Assembly: GCA_023055425.1 (NCBI GenBank)
Contig: JALGPY010000003.1
Span: 63,348,991 to 63,412,990 of the forward strand
Origin: Linanthus parryae
Taxonomy: Eukaryota; Streptophyta; Magnoliopsida; Ericales; Polemoniaceae
DNA length: 64,000 nt
Reading direction: 5' to 3'
Shown: positions 32,503 through 43,767 of the stretch, in pieces
Numbering within the stretch: the first letter of the stretch is position 1
How the letters are laid out: each line of letters opens with the position of its first letter
Position numbers and translations under genes: made by a program
Notes under the pieces: model-generated
The model's database searches: none
The model's input: the letters and a program-made list of their open reading frames with translations, nothing else
What the model was told of the DNA's origin: nothing

Positions 32503-33597
32503 ATGACAAACAATCACGCATCGACTTTATCCCTGCGATCTTTCCTCTAAAAGGACAAGTTGTCTGGAACAAATTTCTTGACTGGTACAGAAACTCAAGG
32601 ATCGTCCTTAAGAAGGAAAAGAAATTGTACGTCTTAGACAATCCTATACCAGCACCACCCCAGGATGAGTCTGTTCTAGCTGCCGTGATAGAACTTCAGA
32701 AATATGTGGTGATTCTAATGATGTGACTTGTCTCATGCTTTGCACCATGACCTATGAGCTTCTGAAGCAACACGATAACATGGAAGCCTACGATATGATC
32801 GAACACTTGAAATAGTTGTTTCAAGAACAGGAAAGGCATGAGGGGTATGAAGTGTCCAAGGCACTGTTCAAGAGCAATATCGCAGAAGAAAACCCAGTTG
32901 GACCTCATGTACTCCGAATGATCGAATACATGAAGAACCTCACAAGGCTGGGGTTCCCACTCGGCCAAGAGTTGGCAAATGATCTTGTCTTGCAATCCTT
33001 TCCTGACAGTTATAACCAGTTCATCATGAACTATAACATGAATGAGATTAGTAAAGCTCTGCCGGATTTGCTGAACATGCTAAGGATAGCTGAACAAAGC
33101 ATCAATAAAGGCAAAGACAAAGCCATAATAATGGTGAATACTAAGAAGGGCAAGGGAGTTGCCTACTTCTAAAGGAAAGTGCAAGAAACTTGCAAAGTCC
33201 AAGGAAGCCCTGAAGCCTAGTGGGGCGTGGCTAAAGGTGATTGTCACTACTATAGCCAGCCGGGTCACTGGAGGAGGAATTGCCCCAAGTATCTGGAGGA
33301 TAAAAAGCTTGGAATAGTGATTCCACCACCACCAGATATTTTTGTTATAGACGTCAATCTATCTATTTCTGCATCTTGGGTATTGGATACTGGATGTGGA
33401 TCTCACATTTGGCGAAATGTGCAGGATTTGAAAAGAAGTAGAAGACTGGCTAAATGGGAGATGGATTTGCGCGTCGGGAATGGAGCAAGAGTTACTGCAT
33501 TAGCTATAGGCGTGTATGAGATATCTTTTCCTTTTGGACTTATTTTGGAATTAGACAATTGCTATTATGTGCCTACTATGAGCAGAATCATTATTTC
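32503..33597 (+). pseudogene. Copia-A gag, copy in unit 3 (broken)
   Basis: Same inherited lesions as units 1 and 2 (early frameshift, TAG near 32813-32815, late frameshift near 33160). It also has a private one-base loss near 32706 (GTGGTGATTC for GTGGATGATTC). The zinc knuckle CHYCSQPGHWRRNC and protease LDTGCGSH remain readable. Confidence 0.85.
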
Positions 33598-35104
33598 TGT
33601 TGAGTCAAGATCCCTGAATGTGCTTTGACTGGTAATTGTTTTGAGTGATGAAATACAAAAGGCTAAGACATTAGCAGCAAAGGCATTTCAGTTATCTCAA
33701 GGCCTTGAGATTGAATAAACTTCAAAGCCTTGAGTTATCTTACCCTGCTATGTGTTCTAACATTTTTGTGTTGCAGAATTGGATATCTGATTATGCAAAT
33801 CAGTGATTTATGTTATATACTTGTGGTTTGTACTATTTATATATCTAACACAATTGCAGATGATCAGATCAGGAAGAATCAAAGTTATTTGGGTTTAATT
33901 TTGAAATGCTGTGAAACAGGTTCAGAGCTCCAAGGCCTTGATATATGCCTTGAGCTGCTGACAGTTTTTACAGAACTTAATTGATTCTTTCTTGCAGGTC
34001 ATGAATCTTAGTATTGTGATTATTTACTCACTTATGAGTGTCTTGAACTTGTTTTTCATGACTTATTTGTTCTAGAGAATATGCATATTATTGTTCTAAG
34101 TTTATTAAACAGTTTTATAAGAAACTGTATAACCAAACAGTCTCAGTACTGTTAGATTTTTGGATTTTGTTGTTGCTGTGTTTCTATGCTGTTGCAGGGT
34201 TGTTAAACGTGCAGAAGAAATCTCAACAAACTCCAACGGATATCCACATGAAGCTGTTTGAATTTAAGTTGAAAAAAGAAGGAGGATTTGTAGGAACTTA
34301 GATCCTAAAATCTCTCAATCAGTTGCAGCTGTGGATAAAAAGAGACTGGTTTGAATTTTGAAGGGGAGAGGGGCTTGAAGAATACTCTGAGAGGTGTGAC
34401 AAATTTGTGGGAGATCATTCATTCAAACACACAATCATTCAAGCTTCATTCCAGACTTCTAAAGATCAAATCAATCCAGTCATTCCTGAAGAACACTTCC
34501 TGGCTTCAACAGCTTATCTTTATACTGTGTTCTTCATCTGTACTTCATCTGTGTATCTCTTTATTATCTTAAACCTCAGTTAACCTAGTGGTTGGTTGTT
34601 CAAGTGAACAACAAGAGGTTTTTGTTAGCTCAACTGTTAGTAGCTGGAACTAGAAAGGTTTGGAACCACAAGCTGTATAGGTGTAAGGGAAATCACTTAG
34701 GCTTGAAGATCTAGGGCTGTTTCTGTGTGAGTAATAAGAAGTGTTTGCCCAATCCTGGTGGGATCAGATCCCTCAGGCAGAGATTAGGTCCGTTGGGACT
34801 GAACTCTGTAAATTACTTTGTGTTCTTTACTTTTCTGTTTGATTATTATCTGCTGCACACAACTCAAATCAAACTAGGGTTCATAAGCTGCTTAGAATTA
34901 TTCACAGCTCAAGGCCTTGAAGCTTACATCTTTGCCTTAGTGAGTTTCAGACAGTTTACAAAATCTCAAGGCCTTGAGATTTGAGTTTCACACAAAGCTT
35001 TCTTGTTAAACTTTAAGATTTGCAAAAAGTTTCCATACTCTATTCAACCCCCCCCTCTTCTAGAGTATTTAGGTCCTATATTTAGTCTACATTACACACT
35101 TTCA
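33598..35104 (+). repeat. LTR B, copy in unit 3
   Basis: Starts TGTTGAGTC and ends ACACTTTCA, 1,507 bp. It is slightly longer than the other copies, partly through an expanded C run near 35048. Confidence 0.9.
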
Positions 35105-35231
35105 ATTGGTATCAGAGCTTGTGTCACTTTTTTTAGATCTAACAATCTGGTGACTATGAGTAATGTATGAGATGGTGGATTCTCACAAGGAAGAGCAGCC
35201 AACAGACCTCCATTGTTCTGTGGTGACAATT
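35105..35231 (+). pseudogene. Stub of element B leader and gag start, unit 3
   Basis: PBS TGGTATCAGAGC, gag start region with the same TGA as unit 2, ending at the tandem junction 'ggtgacaatt'. Confidence 0.85.
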
Positions 35232-35865
35232 AACAAGATAATAATAAACAAGTTTGATCTTTTATTGTGGATTGCCCAATCCAAATAAGTAGATCATGCT
35301 GATAAGATCAACCAAACAATTAAACAAAGACTATTAAATCCCTCAATGGAAATATTGCGTTTTTCCTTCTCTTGCCTAAACACCCTTCATGATCAAGGTC
35401 TATTAAATTCGGGCTTGTCAAAGCAAGGCGTTTTAATTCACTTTGGTATGTTGCGGCGACACAAGCAAGTAATGTGTGATTGTTGAAGCAAGAGGTTGGA
35501 CGCAACTGGGCAAAGTCAATTGGATTGATGAGCCTAGAGGCATGACAATTAGGTGTTATCTAAAGGATAATAAATAAGGAATTATTCGCCTAATTGGACC
35601 AAGAGTTGCATGGGATGCAATTGGAAGGGTTCCTACCTAAATAACCAATTCTTGGGTGACTTGCCAAAGCAAGCTCAAGAAGAAGTGAAATATGGATCAT
35701 GGACTCACTAGAAAATATATATGATATTTTTCGCATTAATGTTGAGGACTATTAATCCGATAAAAATAGTGGCAGCTACATTTAATGATCTAACCATTGT
35801 TGAATATATTTATACTGTTCAAAATACTGAAATTGCACATTCCTTTTTGCCATTACACACTTTCA
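35232..35865 (+). repeat. Tandem unit 4, collapsed by a large internal deletion
   Basis: Matches unit 1 from 3161 to about 3769 (up to 'aaattgcacatt'), then jumps through about ten unassigned bases to the last 15 bases of an LTR B (cattacacactttca). Solo LTR C, gag and all of element B except its terminal bases are gone. The surviving LTR end is followed by ATTTC (35866-35870), the right TSD of element B. Confidence 0.82.
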
Positions 35866-35870
35866 ATTTC

Positions 35871-38676
35871 CGTTTCTTGTTTGGACGAGAAGGGTTTTTC
35901 TATTTCAATAAAGGACAAGTGTTGCTCCATTTATTTTGATATGCACTATTGTAGTGCGCATTTGTCTAATGGATTGTATATTCTTGATCTAAATAATTCC
36001 ATCTATAACATAAATACTAAAAGAATTAAAACTAATCATTTAAATCCTACATATCTGTGACACTATCGTTTAGGCCACATAAATGAGAAACGCATATCTA
36101 GACTCCATAAGGATGGATTTCTAGACTCATTTGATTTGGAATCATATGAGACGTGTGAGTCTTGTTTATTGGAAAAAATGACAAAGTCCCCTTTCGATAA
36201 GAAAGGTGAGAGGACTAGTGAGTTACTTGCACTCATACATACTGATGTATGTGGTCCGTTTCCCACGCCTGTCAGGGGTGGTTACACCTACTTCATTACG
36301 TTTACTTATGACTTCAGTAGATTTGGATTTGTATACCTTATGAAGGCCAAATCTGAATCCTTTGAATTGTTCAAAGAATTCAAGAATGAATTAGAGAAGT
36401 AACTTGGTAAGTATTAAGGCTTTGCGATCGGATCGTGGATGATAATACTTGAGCCAAGAGTTTGACGAATATCTTAGAGAGTGTGGGATAGTATCCCAAC
36501 TCACTCTACCTGAAACGCCACAGTGGAATGGCGTGTCCGAGAGGAGGAATCGCACACTATTGGATATGGCGTGATCTATGATGTGTCAAACGGATCTTCC
36601 AATATCATTTTGGGGACATGCTCTATTAACTGCATCTTTCACTATTAACCGTGTTCCATCCAAATCACTCATGAAGACCCCATATGCGATATGGAATGGG
36701 AGGCGTCTCATAGTGTCATTTATGAAGATTTGGGGTTGCAATGTCTATGTAAAGCGTTTACAAACAGTCAAGCTCGGACCCAAAGCGGATAAGTGTAAAT
36801 TTGTGGGATATCCTAAGGAAACGAAATTATATTATTTTTACAATCCGACCGAGAACAAAGTGTTTGTAGCTCGGACCAGCGTGGTTCTAGAAAGAGAGTT
36901 TTTCTCTAAAGAAGCAAGTGGGAGGACTGTAGAACTTGAAGAAATTCAAGAACCACAAACCACTAAACCGATGATGGAGCATGAACAGGAACCACAAATT
37001 GTTGTGGAAGAACCTGTTCAGGTAACACAGGAACTCTGTAGGTCAGGAAGGGTACGTCATGAGCCAGAGAGATACGGACTTCTCGTGACTGAGCTCGATG
37101 ATATACCACTCATGGATGATGATCCTGCTACCTACGTGGAGGCCATGAAAGGCCCAGACTCCAAGAAGTGGCTAGAAGACATGAGACAAAGTATGGACTT
37201 TGGTGGAACCACTTGAAGGGGCTTGGCCCATAGGGTGCAAGTGGGTCTTAAAGAAGAAGACTGACATGGATGGCAATGTAGTTGCCTACAAGGGGCGATT
37301 GGTGGCTAAAGGTTATAGACAGATTCATGGTATTGAATATGATGAAACTTTTTCACCAGTTGCCATGACTAAATCCATTCGAATCATAATTGCTATTGCA
37401 ACTTACTATGACTATGAGATTTGGCATATGGATGTCAAAACAGCGTTCCCTAATGGGAACCTCCTCGAGGATGTGTACATGACACAACGAAGGGTTTTGA
37501 GGATCTAGAGAATGTCAATAAGGTCTGTAAACTGCAACACTCTATTTATGGATTAAAGCAAGCTTCTAGGAGTTGGAATCGACGTTTTGATGACGCAATC
37601 AAAGAGTTTGACTTCATCAATATCGAAGATGAGCCATGTGTTTGCAATAAGGTTAGTGGGAGCTCTGTTGTGTTTCTGGTCTTGTATGTGGATGACATAC
37701 TACTCATTGGAAATGACATTCCTACTTTGCAATCTGTTAAAGATTGGCTAGGAAAGTGTTTCGCAATGAAGGACATAGGGGATGCAGCTTATATACTTGG
37801 TATTAAGATCTATAGGGATAGATCTAGGAAGCTGCTCGGCCTAAGCCAAAGTACATATATAGACAAGGTGTTGAAGCGGTTCAACATGAAAAATTCCAAA
37901 AAGGAATTCTTGCCCATGTCGCATGGAGTCACTTACTATAAGACTGACTGTACTTCCAATGAGATTGATAGGGACCGCATGATTAGGATACCCTATGCTT
38001 CGGCCATAGGATCCATCATGTACGCCATGTTATGTACTAGACCAGACGTATCATACACGTTGAGTATGGTAAGCAGATATCAGTCTAATCCAGGTGAGAG
38101 TCACTGGATTGCTGTCAAGAACATCCTAAAGTACTTGAGAAGAACTAATGATGCGTTCTTGATATTTGGAGGTGAGGAAGAGCTCAATGTAATTGGTTAC
38201 ACTGATGCGAGCTTCCAAACCAACAAGGATGAATACAGATCACAGTTGGGGTATGTGTTCTGCCTGAATGGAGGACCTGTGAGCTGGAAGAGTTCCAAGC
38301 AAGAGATAGTTGCTGATTCTACAGCTGAAGATGAGTACATTGCTGCAGCGAAAGCAGCAAACGAGGCAGTTTGGATAACTAAGTTTATCGCTGAGCTCGG
38401 TGTGGTCCCTAGCATCATGGATCCCATGACGTTGTACTGTGACAACTCTGGATTGATCGCACAAGCCAAGGAACGAAGATCACACCAGAAATCGAAGCAT
38501 GTACTTAGGAGATTCCATCGTATTCGTGATATGTTCGATAGAAGATATGTGAAGATGTGCAAGATTCCAACGGATGACAATTTTTCGGATCCGCTCACAA
38601 AGCAACTTGTTCAGCGAAAGCATGAAGGGAACACTAAATCTATAGGCATACGATATGCGTCATACTGGCTCTTGCT
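35871..38676 (+). pseudogene. Copia-A pol: end of protease region, integrase, RT, RNase H (broken)
   Basis: Continues the frame interrupted at 6383. It starts with the CLDE block that follows the protease region, has a TGA replacing a Trp codon near 36058, integrase from about 36136 (IHTDVCGPF; a TAA replaces a Gln codon at 36400-36402) and a segment at 36578-37216 with the conserved VGYPKETK block. RT begins near 37200 (GCKWVLKKK, DVKTAFPNG), with further frame breaks before LYVDDILLIGND at about 37683. RNase H (YTDASFQTN, YCDNSGLIAQ) runs to the PPT. It would copy and integrate the element but is inactive through at least five lesions. E (47281-51005) is a close relative. Confidence 0.88.
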
Positions 38677-38688
38677 CAAGTGGGAGAC
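38677..38688 (+). promoter_or_regulatory. Polypurine tract of Copia A
   Basis: 'caagtgggagac' lies directly before the 3' LTR start. The same sequence precedes the LTR of relative E at 50994-51005. Confidence 0.8.
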
Positions 38689-40085
38689 TGTTGGAATAGG
38701 TTCCCTAGAGGCAATCTATATTTAATATGAACAATGTTTTGCTAGAAAATTCATTTATTATTTATTGAGATATTTAATATAATGAATTCCTTAGATACAA
38801 TCTGTTGTTAATCTTAAATATCCCTTGTCCATTATATTGATTAACGGGGTGATCAATTATAGACTAGTATGTGGGTAGATTGATATGGAGATATCAAGTC
38901 TAACACATGGGTATGCATTAGGAGTAATGTCATATTGGATTGACCCACAACGAGAAGGATACATTAGGTTCTGTCAAAGTCACAATCGCTTCTCGTAGTG
39001 AAAATGATATTGTGATCCTTAGACTTAAATTCACTAGATGCTCTAGTTGTGGACTATCATGCTTTGATATTATCAAATGTTCCACTTTAACCAGGTAACT
39101 ATTGAGATAGTTATCGGGCATGATAGGAAGCAAGCTTAGACATCGTAGTGACGTAGAGAGGTTTTGTCCATCCAACATAATGGGAGCTAATATCCATGGT
39201 CCACTCGAGGGATGGTGCTTATAGAATGTCTGGACAGACCCAGTTAAATCAATATGGAGATATTGATATTATCTGCTCACATAAGCATATTCCCAGGATC
39301 GAAAAACTATGGATTGGATATACGAGTGTGACTAATATGTCTCGTGTCCAATCAAAATATGGAGACAAAGGGATAACACAATACATGAACATTGGGCACA
39401 AGGTTTTTCAGGATCACTTACTTATTTCTATTAGTGGGGGTGGCATTGATGTGTTGCTAGACACCGTTCCATGTTAGTAATTGGTTACTACCAACTAAGT
39501 AGAAACCTATGGGGTCACACACCGGAGGGATTAAATTGGATGTTGGTATTAATTAGTTGGACTAATTAATAAACGGATCATACTGCAACCACAAGAAAAC
39601 TTAATAGGACTAATTTTCAAGTGGACTAATCCATGTAAGGACATGATTAATATTGGGGCTTTTATGTAGTTAATAAAGAGTTATTACTATATAAAGGAAC
39701 TCTACCTTGTTATTTCTCAAGACAAGTCATTATTGAGAGAACATAACAAAGCAAGAGAGAGAGAAACAATAGAGGTCGAACCCCTATTGCCGCCCCCTCA
39801 CCCGTCGTCCACCAAAGGAGGACCTCCCCTCCTTTGCCTCGTTTTGCGTGATCTGTTCCTCCTTCTTCCGTTGCTAGAACTACACGGTGGGAAGGAATCC
39901 AATCAAGAATACAAGGTGTGGATACTCGTAGAGACGAAAACACTATTCTTCGAGTGATATCCTAAACTAAGGTACACATATTTTATGCCCTTATCATGTT
40001 ACGATGGCTTTCCTGTGATCCTTGGAGGGTTTGAGCATGATTAATTTTTGTAATTCCGCTGCGTAACCTGCATCAAAACCCTACA
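38689..40085 (+). repeat. 3' LTR of Copia A
   Basis: TGTTGGAATAGG to CCTACA, 1,397 bp, followed by the right TSD ATCCA (40086-40090). It is clearly similar to the 5' LTR, with scattered substitutions and small indels. Confidence 0.92.
39688..39697 (+). promoter_or_regulatory. Probable TATA box in the Copia-A 3' LTR
   Basis: TATATAAAGG occurs at the same relative place in the LTR of relative E (TATATAAAG, 52912-52920). A related site, TTTATAAAGG, is present in the minus-strand LTR of A' near 44650. Transcription would start a few tens of bases downstream. Confidence 0.55.
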
Positions 40086-40641
40086 ATCCATCCATCATGC
40101 AATAAATCACATAATACAGTTAAAATCCAATTTTAACGCGCTTGGTCAATTTAATTGAATTTGGATTTTCTAGGGTCAAAACGGTCCAAGGGGCCCACCA
40201 AATTCATTGGCCGAAACCCAATGGGACCGCCGAAGCGGTCGGACCAAGCTCGCCTGGTAAAACCGGCTGCTTGGCCAAAATTCCCAAGGACAAGTCTTGG
40301 CTTGGTACGCAAGGAAGGGGACGGTCAACCCCTTGGCCGAACCTCTAGGGGGTTGTTTCCATAAACTTCCTCCTTCCTTGTGTGCTTGTTTCCAATTGAT
40401 GAGAATAACCCTTTTTTCCCCAATTGTGCCTAACCCTAGCTTTTCAAAACCCAAAAAGCTCACATCACATGTGAACACAATTCGCCAAATTTTATACGAT
40501 ATGTAAAATTGACTCATTCCCTATTGAATCATATTCAGTTTTCATCACATGCTTAACTTCATTTTTCGCTAAAAAGTGTAAAAAAAGTGAAAAACAGACA
40601 AAGGGTAACACATACAATCATGTTATGCGCTACGACCTACT
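40086..40641 (-). mobile_element. Leader of reversed Copia element A', right of the Copia-A insertion
   Basis: The minus strand matches the Copia-A leader at about 2085-2660, including its GC-rich block. Together with 1-685 it gives a continuous leader once Copia A and one ATCCA are removed. Small plus-strand ORFs (40142-40364) are antisense leader and not genes. Confidence 0.82.
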
Positions 40642-40653
40642 GCTTTGATATCA
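40642..40653 (-). promoter_or_regulatory. Degenerate primer-binding site of A'
   Basis: On the minus strand it reads TGATATCAAAGC, differing from the Copia PBS TGGTATCAGAGC at two positions. It lies next to the LTR end, which fixes A' on the minus strand. Confidence 0.8.
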
Positions 40654-40654
40654 C

Positions 40655-40791
40655 TATAGGATTTTGATGCAGGTAACGCAACGGAATAACAATAAATCAA
40701 TCCTGCTCAAATCCCTCCACGGATCGCAGGCAAGATTTTCATAACATGATGAAAGAAGAGAATTATGTACCTTAGTTTGTGTGATCACTAC
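40655..40791 (-). repeat. 5' LTR of A', segment 1 (3' end of the LTR)
   Basis: On the minus strand this is the last ~135 bp of a Copia-A-type LTR, ending CCTATA. It is interrupted by element I after ACTAC (40787-40791). Confidence 0.85.
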
Positions 40792-41417
40792 TATAGATAT
40801 TGCATTTTGGGTAGATCGATCATCATCCATGTGGCGGCCATCGAGGAGGTTTGTCGATAGTCCACTACTACTGTATAATTATCTTTTTGATAGAACTTAT
40901 CTATATGGGGGCTGTGAGACAGAGTCACCCTCGCATACTAACCGCACGGGAGTTGTAGGGTTCAAGTGGCTTGGAGACTAGAGTAAGGCACGTCGCACGC
41001 GAGCAGCAGTTACGCTCGCTTGTGACCCTTGTCAATTGTCTGAGAGACAAGATGATCACGTGTCCTATATATACCGTCGAACGTGCGAAGGTGACCTATA
41101 TATACGATCAAGCGTTCCATGCTCCCTATATATACGGTCGATCGTACAACGTGCAAGGCAGTTACATAGCCGTCATATGCGGCCACATAACTCCTCATAA
41201 CGGCCACTCTGAGACCCTATATATAGGAACGCTTTCCTTCCATTATTGGTTCGGCTCTTTTGCTAATCATCACACACTGTTTCTCTCTCAAGCAATAAAT
41301 AAAGGATTACTCTTTCCCTGCAAACTTTCTCTCAACCTCTCTGTGCTTTGTACCGTGTTCTTGTTGTCTATTGCAAGTGTACATCTAGATACTTCCTACA
41401 GGATCTCCTTGTCCACA
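40792..41417 (+). repeat. 5' LTR of element I
   Basis: Matches the right LTR throughout, from the 'gggtagatcgatcatcatcca' region to 'ctccttgtccaca'. The second base of the LTR end is A where the right LTR keeps G. ORFs inside it (40781-41435) are also disrupted in the other LTR and are not called. Confidence 0.88.
41064..41135 (+). promoter_or_regulatory. TATA-box tandem array in the 5' LTR of element I
   Basis: Three copies of a 30-31-bp unit each contain CCTATATATAC followed by a GTCGANCGT-like block. The TATATATA cores start at 41066, 41097 and 41127, and a fourth (TATATATAGG) is at 41218. The right LTR keeps the same array. Confidence 0.7.
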
Positions 41418-41418
41418 T

Positions 41419-41435
41419 TGGTGAACCCGACGTGA
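41419..41435 (+). promoter_or_regulatory. Putative primer-binding site of element I
   Basis: TGGTGAACCCGACGTGA starts one base after the LTR end. It begins with TGG, as needed to pair with a tRNA CCA end. I did not identify which tRNA it would match. Confidence 0.65.
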
Positions 41436-41559
41436 ATGGATATTTTTCCTTGCGTATTGTAGGAGCTTTACCCAAGGATCAACCTCGAAGTGAAGATCTT
41501 GACAGTTTGTAAATCTGCGAGTTCTAGAAACTCGACCAGCCAGGGGTTGTTTCTCCTTG

Positions 41560-43135
41560 TCACCCACCTGAAGGTTGAATGAATGGAAGAATGGCCACCA
41601 ATAGGGTATTACACCTTCCATACAACAGTCTATTATAAAAATCTCTACTCAGTTCATCAGGCCAAAAGGGAGGCGCCACAGCATTGAATCCAAATTGAGG
41701 ACTCAACCGAATTGGATCATAGTCCATAGTAATGTGCTCATACTCCAAACATTCGTTAGCACACTCTGGCAAAGCAGGCAAAGCTCCTCGTGCACACCAG
41801 TTCATAAATCTGGAATAATACCTTAGACCTTTAACGATGAGTTCTTGTGTAATCCACCTGTCAGAAGCAGGGTACGTATCCGCATGCAATACAATGTCAT
41901 CAAGGTCTTTAACATAAGGCTGAAACTCGAAATACTTTGTATCATCGCAGATCAAAGACCATACACACTGAACACTTTTGGTTATGTACAAACCCCACAC
42001 TCGAGGACATAGGAAATCTTTGGTAGCTTTGGGTGCATTCCACAATCGGATTCTTGTTGTGAGAGGTGCATATTGAGGCCATCTTTCAAACACCCGCATA
42101 GTGAGAAATGCGACATTCACGTAGGATAACTCATCAACCCTACCGCGATATTTCTCGACGTGCTCCATAGCAAAATCTAATCAATAATATAAATAGCCCA
42201 ATACTAATAGTCCAAGAGCGACTTTTTGACCAAGAGAAAGGCGTACGGCGAGCGCGAGGACATGGCAAAAAACCCCATCATGAAGATGGCCATCAATCAG
42301 GAATCTCGATAAACCACACATAGAGAAATCCACACAAAGTCCAGGTCGAACCTCGACCCTCTAATGATGTCACTCCTTTCGGGTTGTCCTTGAGTATTTC
42401 TTGTGCGATATTCTGTTTCGCAAAGTCCCGATAGAAATAGGTAATCCATCTAGACCAAACGTTCTTCGCACCTGTCTTAAGAAAACAATGTTTTTCGATT
42501 AGTCTTCGAACCCCACCTTGTCGTTGTCTTCTTAACTTCAGCAATACATTCTTCCATTTGGTGGAAGAGAGTAATTTCTTCATTATCTGACATAGGATTT
42601 AAAGGATCATTAGCCCCATGCATGGAAGCGCGAGAAATATCTCCACATCTTCAAGTGTTGGCCCCGCTTCATGATGTGTGAAGTTTAACGTATGAGTCTT
42701 CTTGGACCATCTTAAAAAAAGATTCATTAACATATCATTATCCAACTTCAGCTTTAACCCTATTGTGGCTCTAACAGCATTATAGATCCTTGCAGCGGTT
42801 AGTGTCTTTTCATGATGTTCCAAGATATATTCAGTCCATTCTTCCATCCAATCCAATTTTTTGACAAAAGTTTGATGGCTTATCTCAGTATAGGGACATA
42901 ACCCAGCTTCAATATCGTGTCTTTGAATTTTAGAGACACTAACATAATCCCAATCAGCACTAACAGGTTGCGCGATCAACAACAAATTTTCCTTTCTTGG
43001 AGACTTTGGAAGTGTCGTACCTTTCACGGTAGCGTGATAGTAATCCTCACCATTCAATTAGTGATACTTACGCCAAATATCTTTGGGAAGATATAGTAAA
43101 TCTTCATGTTCCTTGGAGACTTTGGTTTTAGCCAT
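41560..43135 (-). pseudogene. Plant mobile domain (PMD, MAIN/MAIL-like) gene fragment, antisense within element I
   Basis: The probable start is the minus-strand ATG at 43135 (MAKTKVSKEH); a TAA near 43060 interrupts it in frame. The frame 43057-42599 holds NLFLRWSKKTHTLNFTHHE and GPTLEDVEIFLALP, the hallmark start of a plant mobile domain. After a frame change near 42605 the reading becomes patchy, and near 42300-42180 another frame holds a typical PMD block (SLGQKVALGLLVLGYLY). Frame 42168-41560 continues with RVWGLYITKSVQC and ends at TGA. PMD proteins occur both in host silencing factors (MAIN, MAIL1) and in transposable elements. Three or more lesions make this copy inactive. The PMD call is confident; host gene versus long-resident TE gene is open. 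Confidence 0.78.
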
Positions 43136-43767
43136 ATCTATGAAAATGGAACAACATATACATAAACAAGATCAAATTTCTAAATGTCCCAAATTTAGGA
43201 GAGATTATCTCTTGAGTTACATGAAAATCCATATTTAGAAACTAGAAGTAAAACCCATACTGGGTGTATAGGTTCTGTTGTTTGTGCAAAACCACTAGGT
43301 TTATGATAAGCAGTCAATTGTATATACTAACGATGTTATTGTCTAAGAAATCAAAATGCTTGATTAATGATGATGAATAGGTGATTAAAGCTTTGAATTT
43401 GTTGTCGAAGAGTCTCCTCTCTGCTCATAAGCTTCGCCAGTAACAATGGTGTGAAAAAGTATGAACTGTAGAGAAGAAGGGTTTATAAGGAGTCTCTTGG
43501 AGACCCACGACCTTTCAAATCTATTCGAATCATTACTAACTCGGTAACCGGCGGAAATATGTGGATATCATTCTCAAAATGCGTCATGCCTACGCCCTAT
43601 TAAAGGCTATACGACTTTACGGAGACCTAGGAAATGATGGCGGATTCTGGGGGCTAGGGTTTCTGAACTCGATTTGAATTAATTTGAAAATCGGCGTGGA
43701 ACCACGCACGGATGGTTTTGCGCCTTTACGCAACGAAGCACGTGACGAACACGCAAAAGGGGACTAA
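43136..43767 (-). other. Upstream region of the antisense PMD gene, and PPT of element I on the plus strand
   Basis: No ORF of note. On the minus strand it could be the 5' flank of the PMD gene, with a TATA-like site near 43481-43490 about 350 bp before the ATG. The last bases (about 43753-43767, caaaaggggactaa) serve as the plus-strand PPT before the right LTR. Confidence 0.5.
43481..43490 (-). promoter_or_regulatory. TATA-like site upstream of the antisense PMD gene
   Basis: The minus strand reads CCTTATAAAC followed by a pyrimidine-rich stretch (ccttcttctctacag), as in plant core promoters. It is the best promoter candidate for the antisense gene, by sequence only. Confidence 0.35.

Larger units (their letters stand above)
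30381..35231 (+). repeat. Tandem unit 3 (complete copy)
   Basis: A full 4.85-kb copy equivalent to 3160-7990, from 'aacaagataa' to 'ggtgacaatt'. Both boundaries are the same B-to-Copia-A junction, which shows a head-to-tail tandem arrangement. Confidence 0.92.
686..40085 (+). mobile_element. Copia LTR retrotransposon A, expanded to 39.4 kb by nested insertions
   Basis: Two direct LTRs of about 1.39 kb (686-2071 and 38689-40085) begin TGTTGGAATAGG. The left one ends CCTACA and is followed by an initiator-tRNA-Met type PBS; the right one is preceded by a purine tract. ATCCA flanks both ends (681-685 and 40086-40090), so this is one insertion. The interior holds a leader, a broken gag, a solo LTR (C), a SIRE-like element (B), a Gypsy element (G), tandem duplications and the pol remainder. 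Integrase before RT and the YVDD box place it in Ty1/Copia; I do not assign a lineage below that. The host sequence is a reversed relative (A'). Confidence 0.88.

Noticed and set aside
28768..35104. LTR B copies of units 2 and 3 as two independent insertions or as the LTR pair of one element
   Set aside because: Both have identical flanks and are embedded in longer identical units, so they are duplicates; the sequence between them is the tandem unit and not a retroelement interior.
35871..38676. Integrated plant pararetrovirus
   Set aside because: The domain order is Copia (integrase before RT), with LTRs, PBS, PPT and TSD; no movement or coat protein region is seen.
40971..41435. 154-residue plus-strand ORF
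   Set aside because: It lies entirely in the 5' LTR of element I and PBS; the matching LTR at 43768-44384 does not keep it open.
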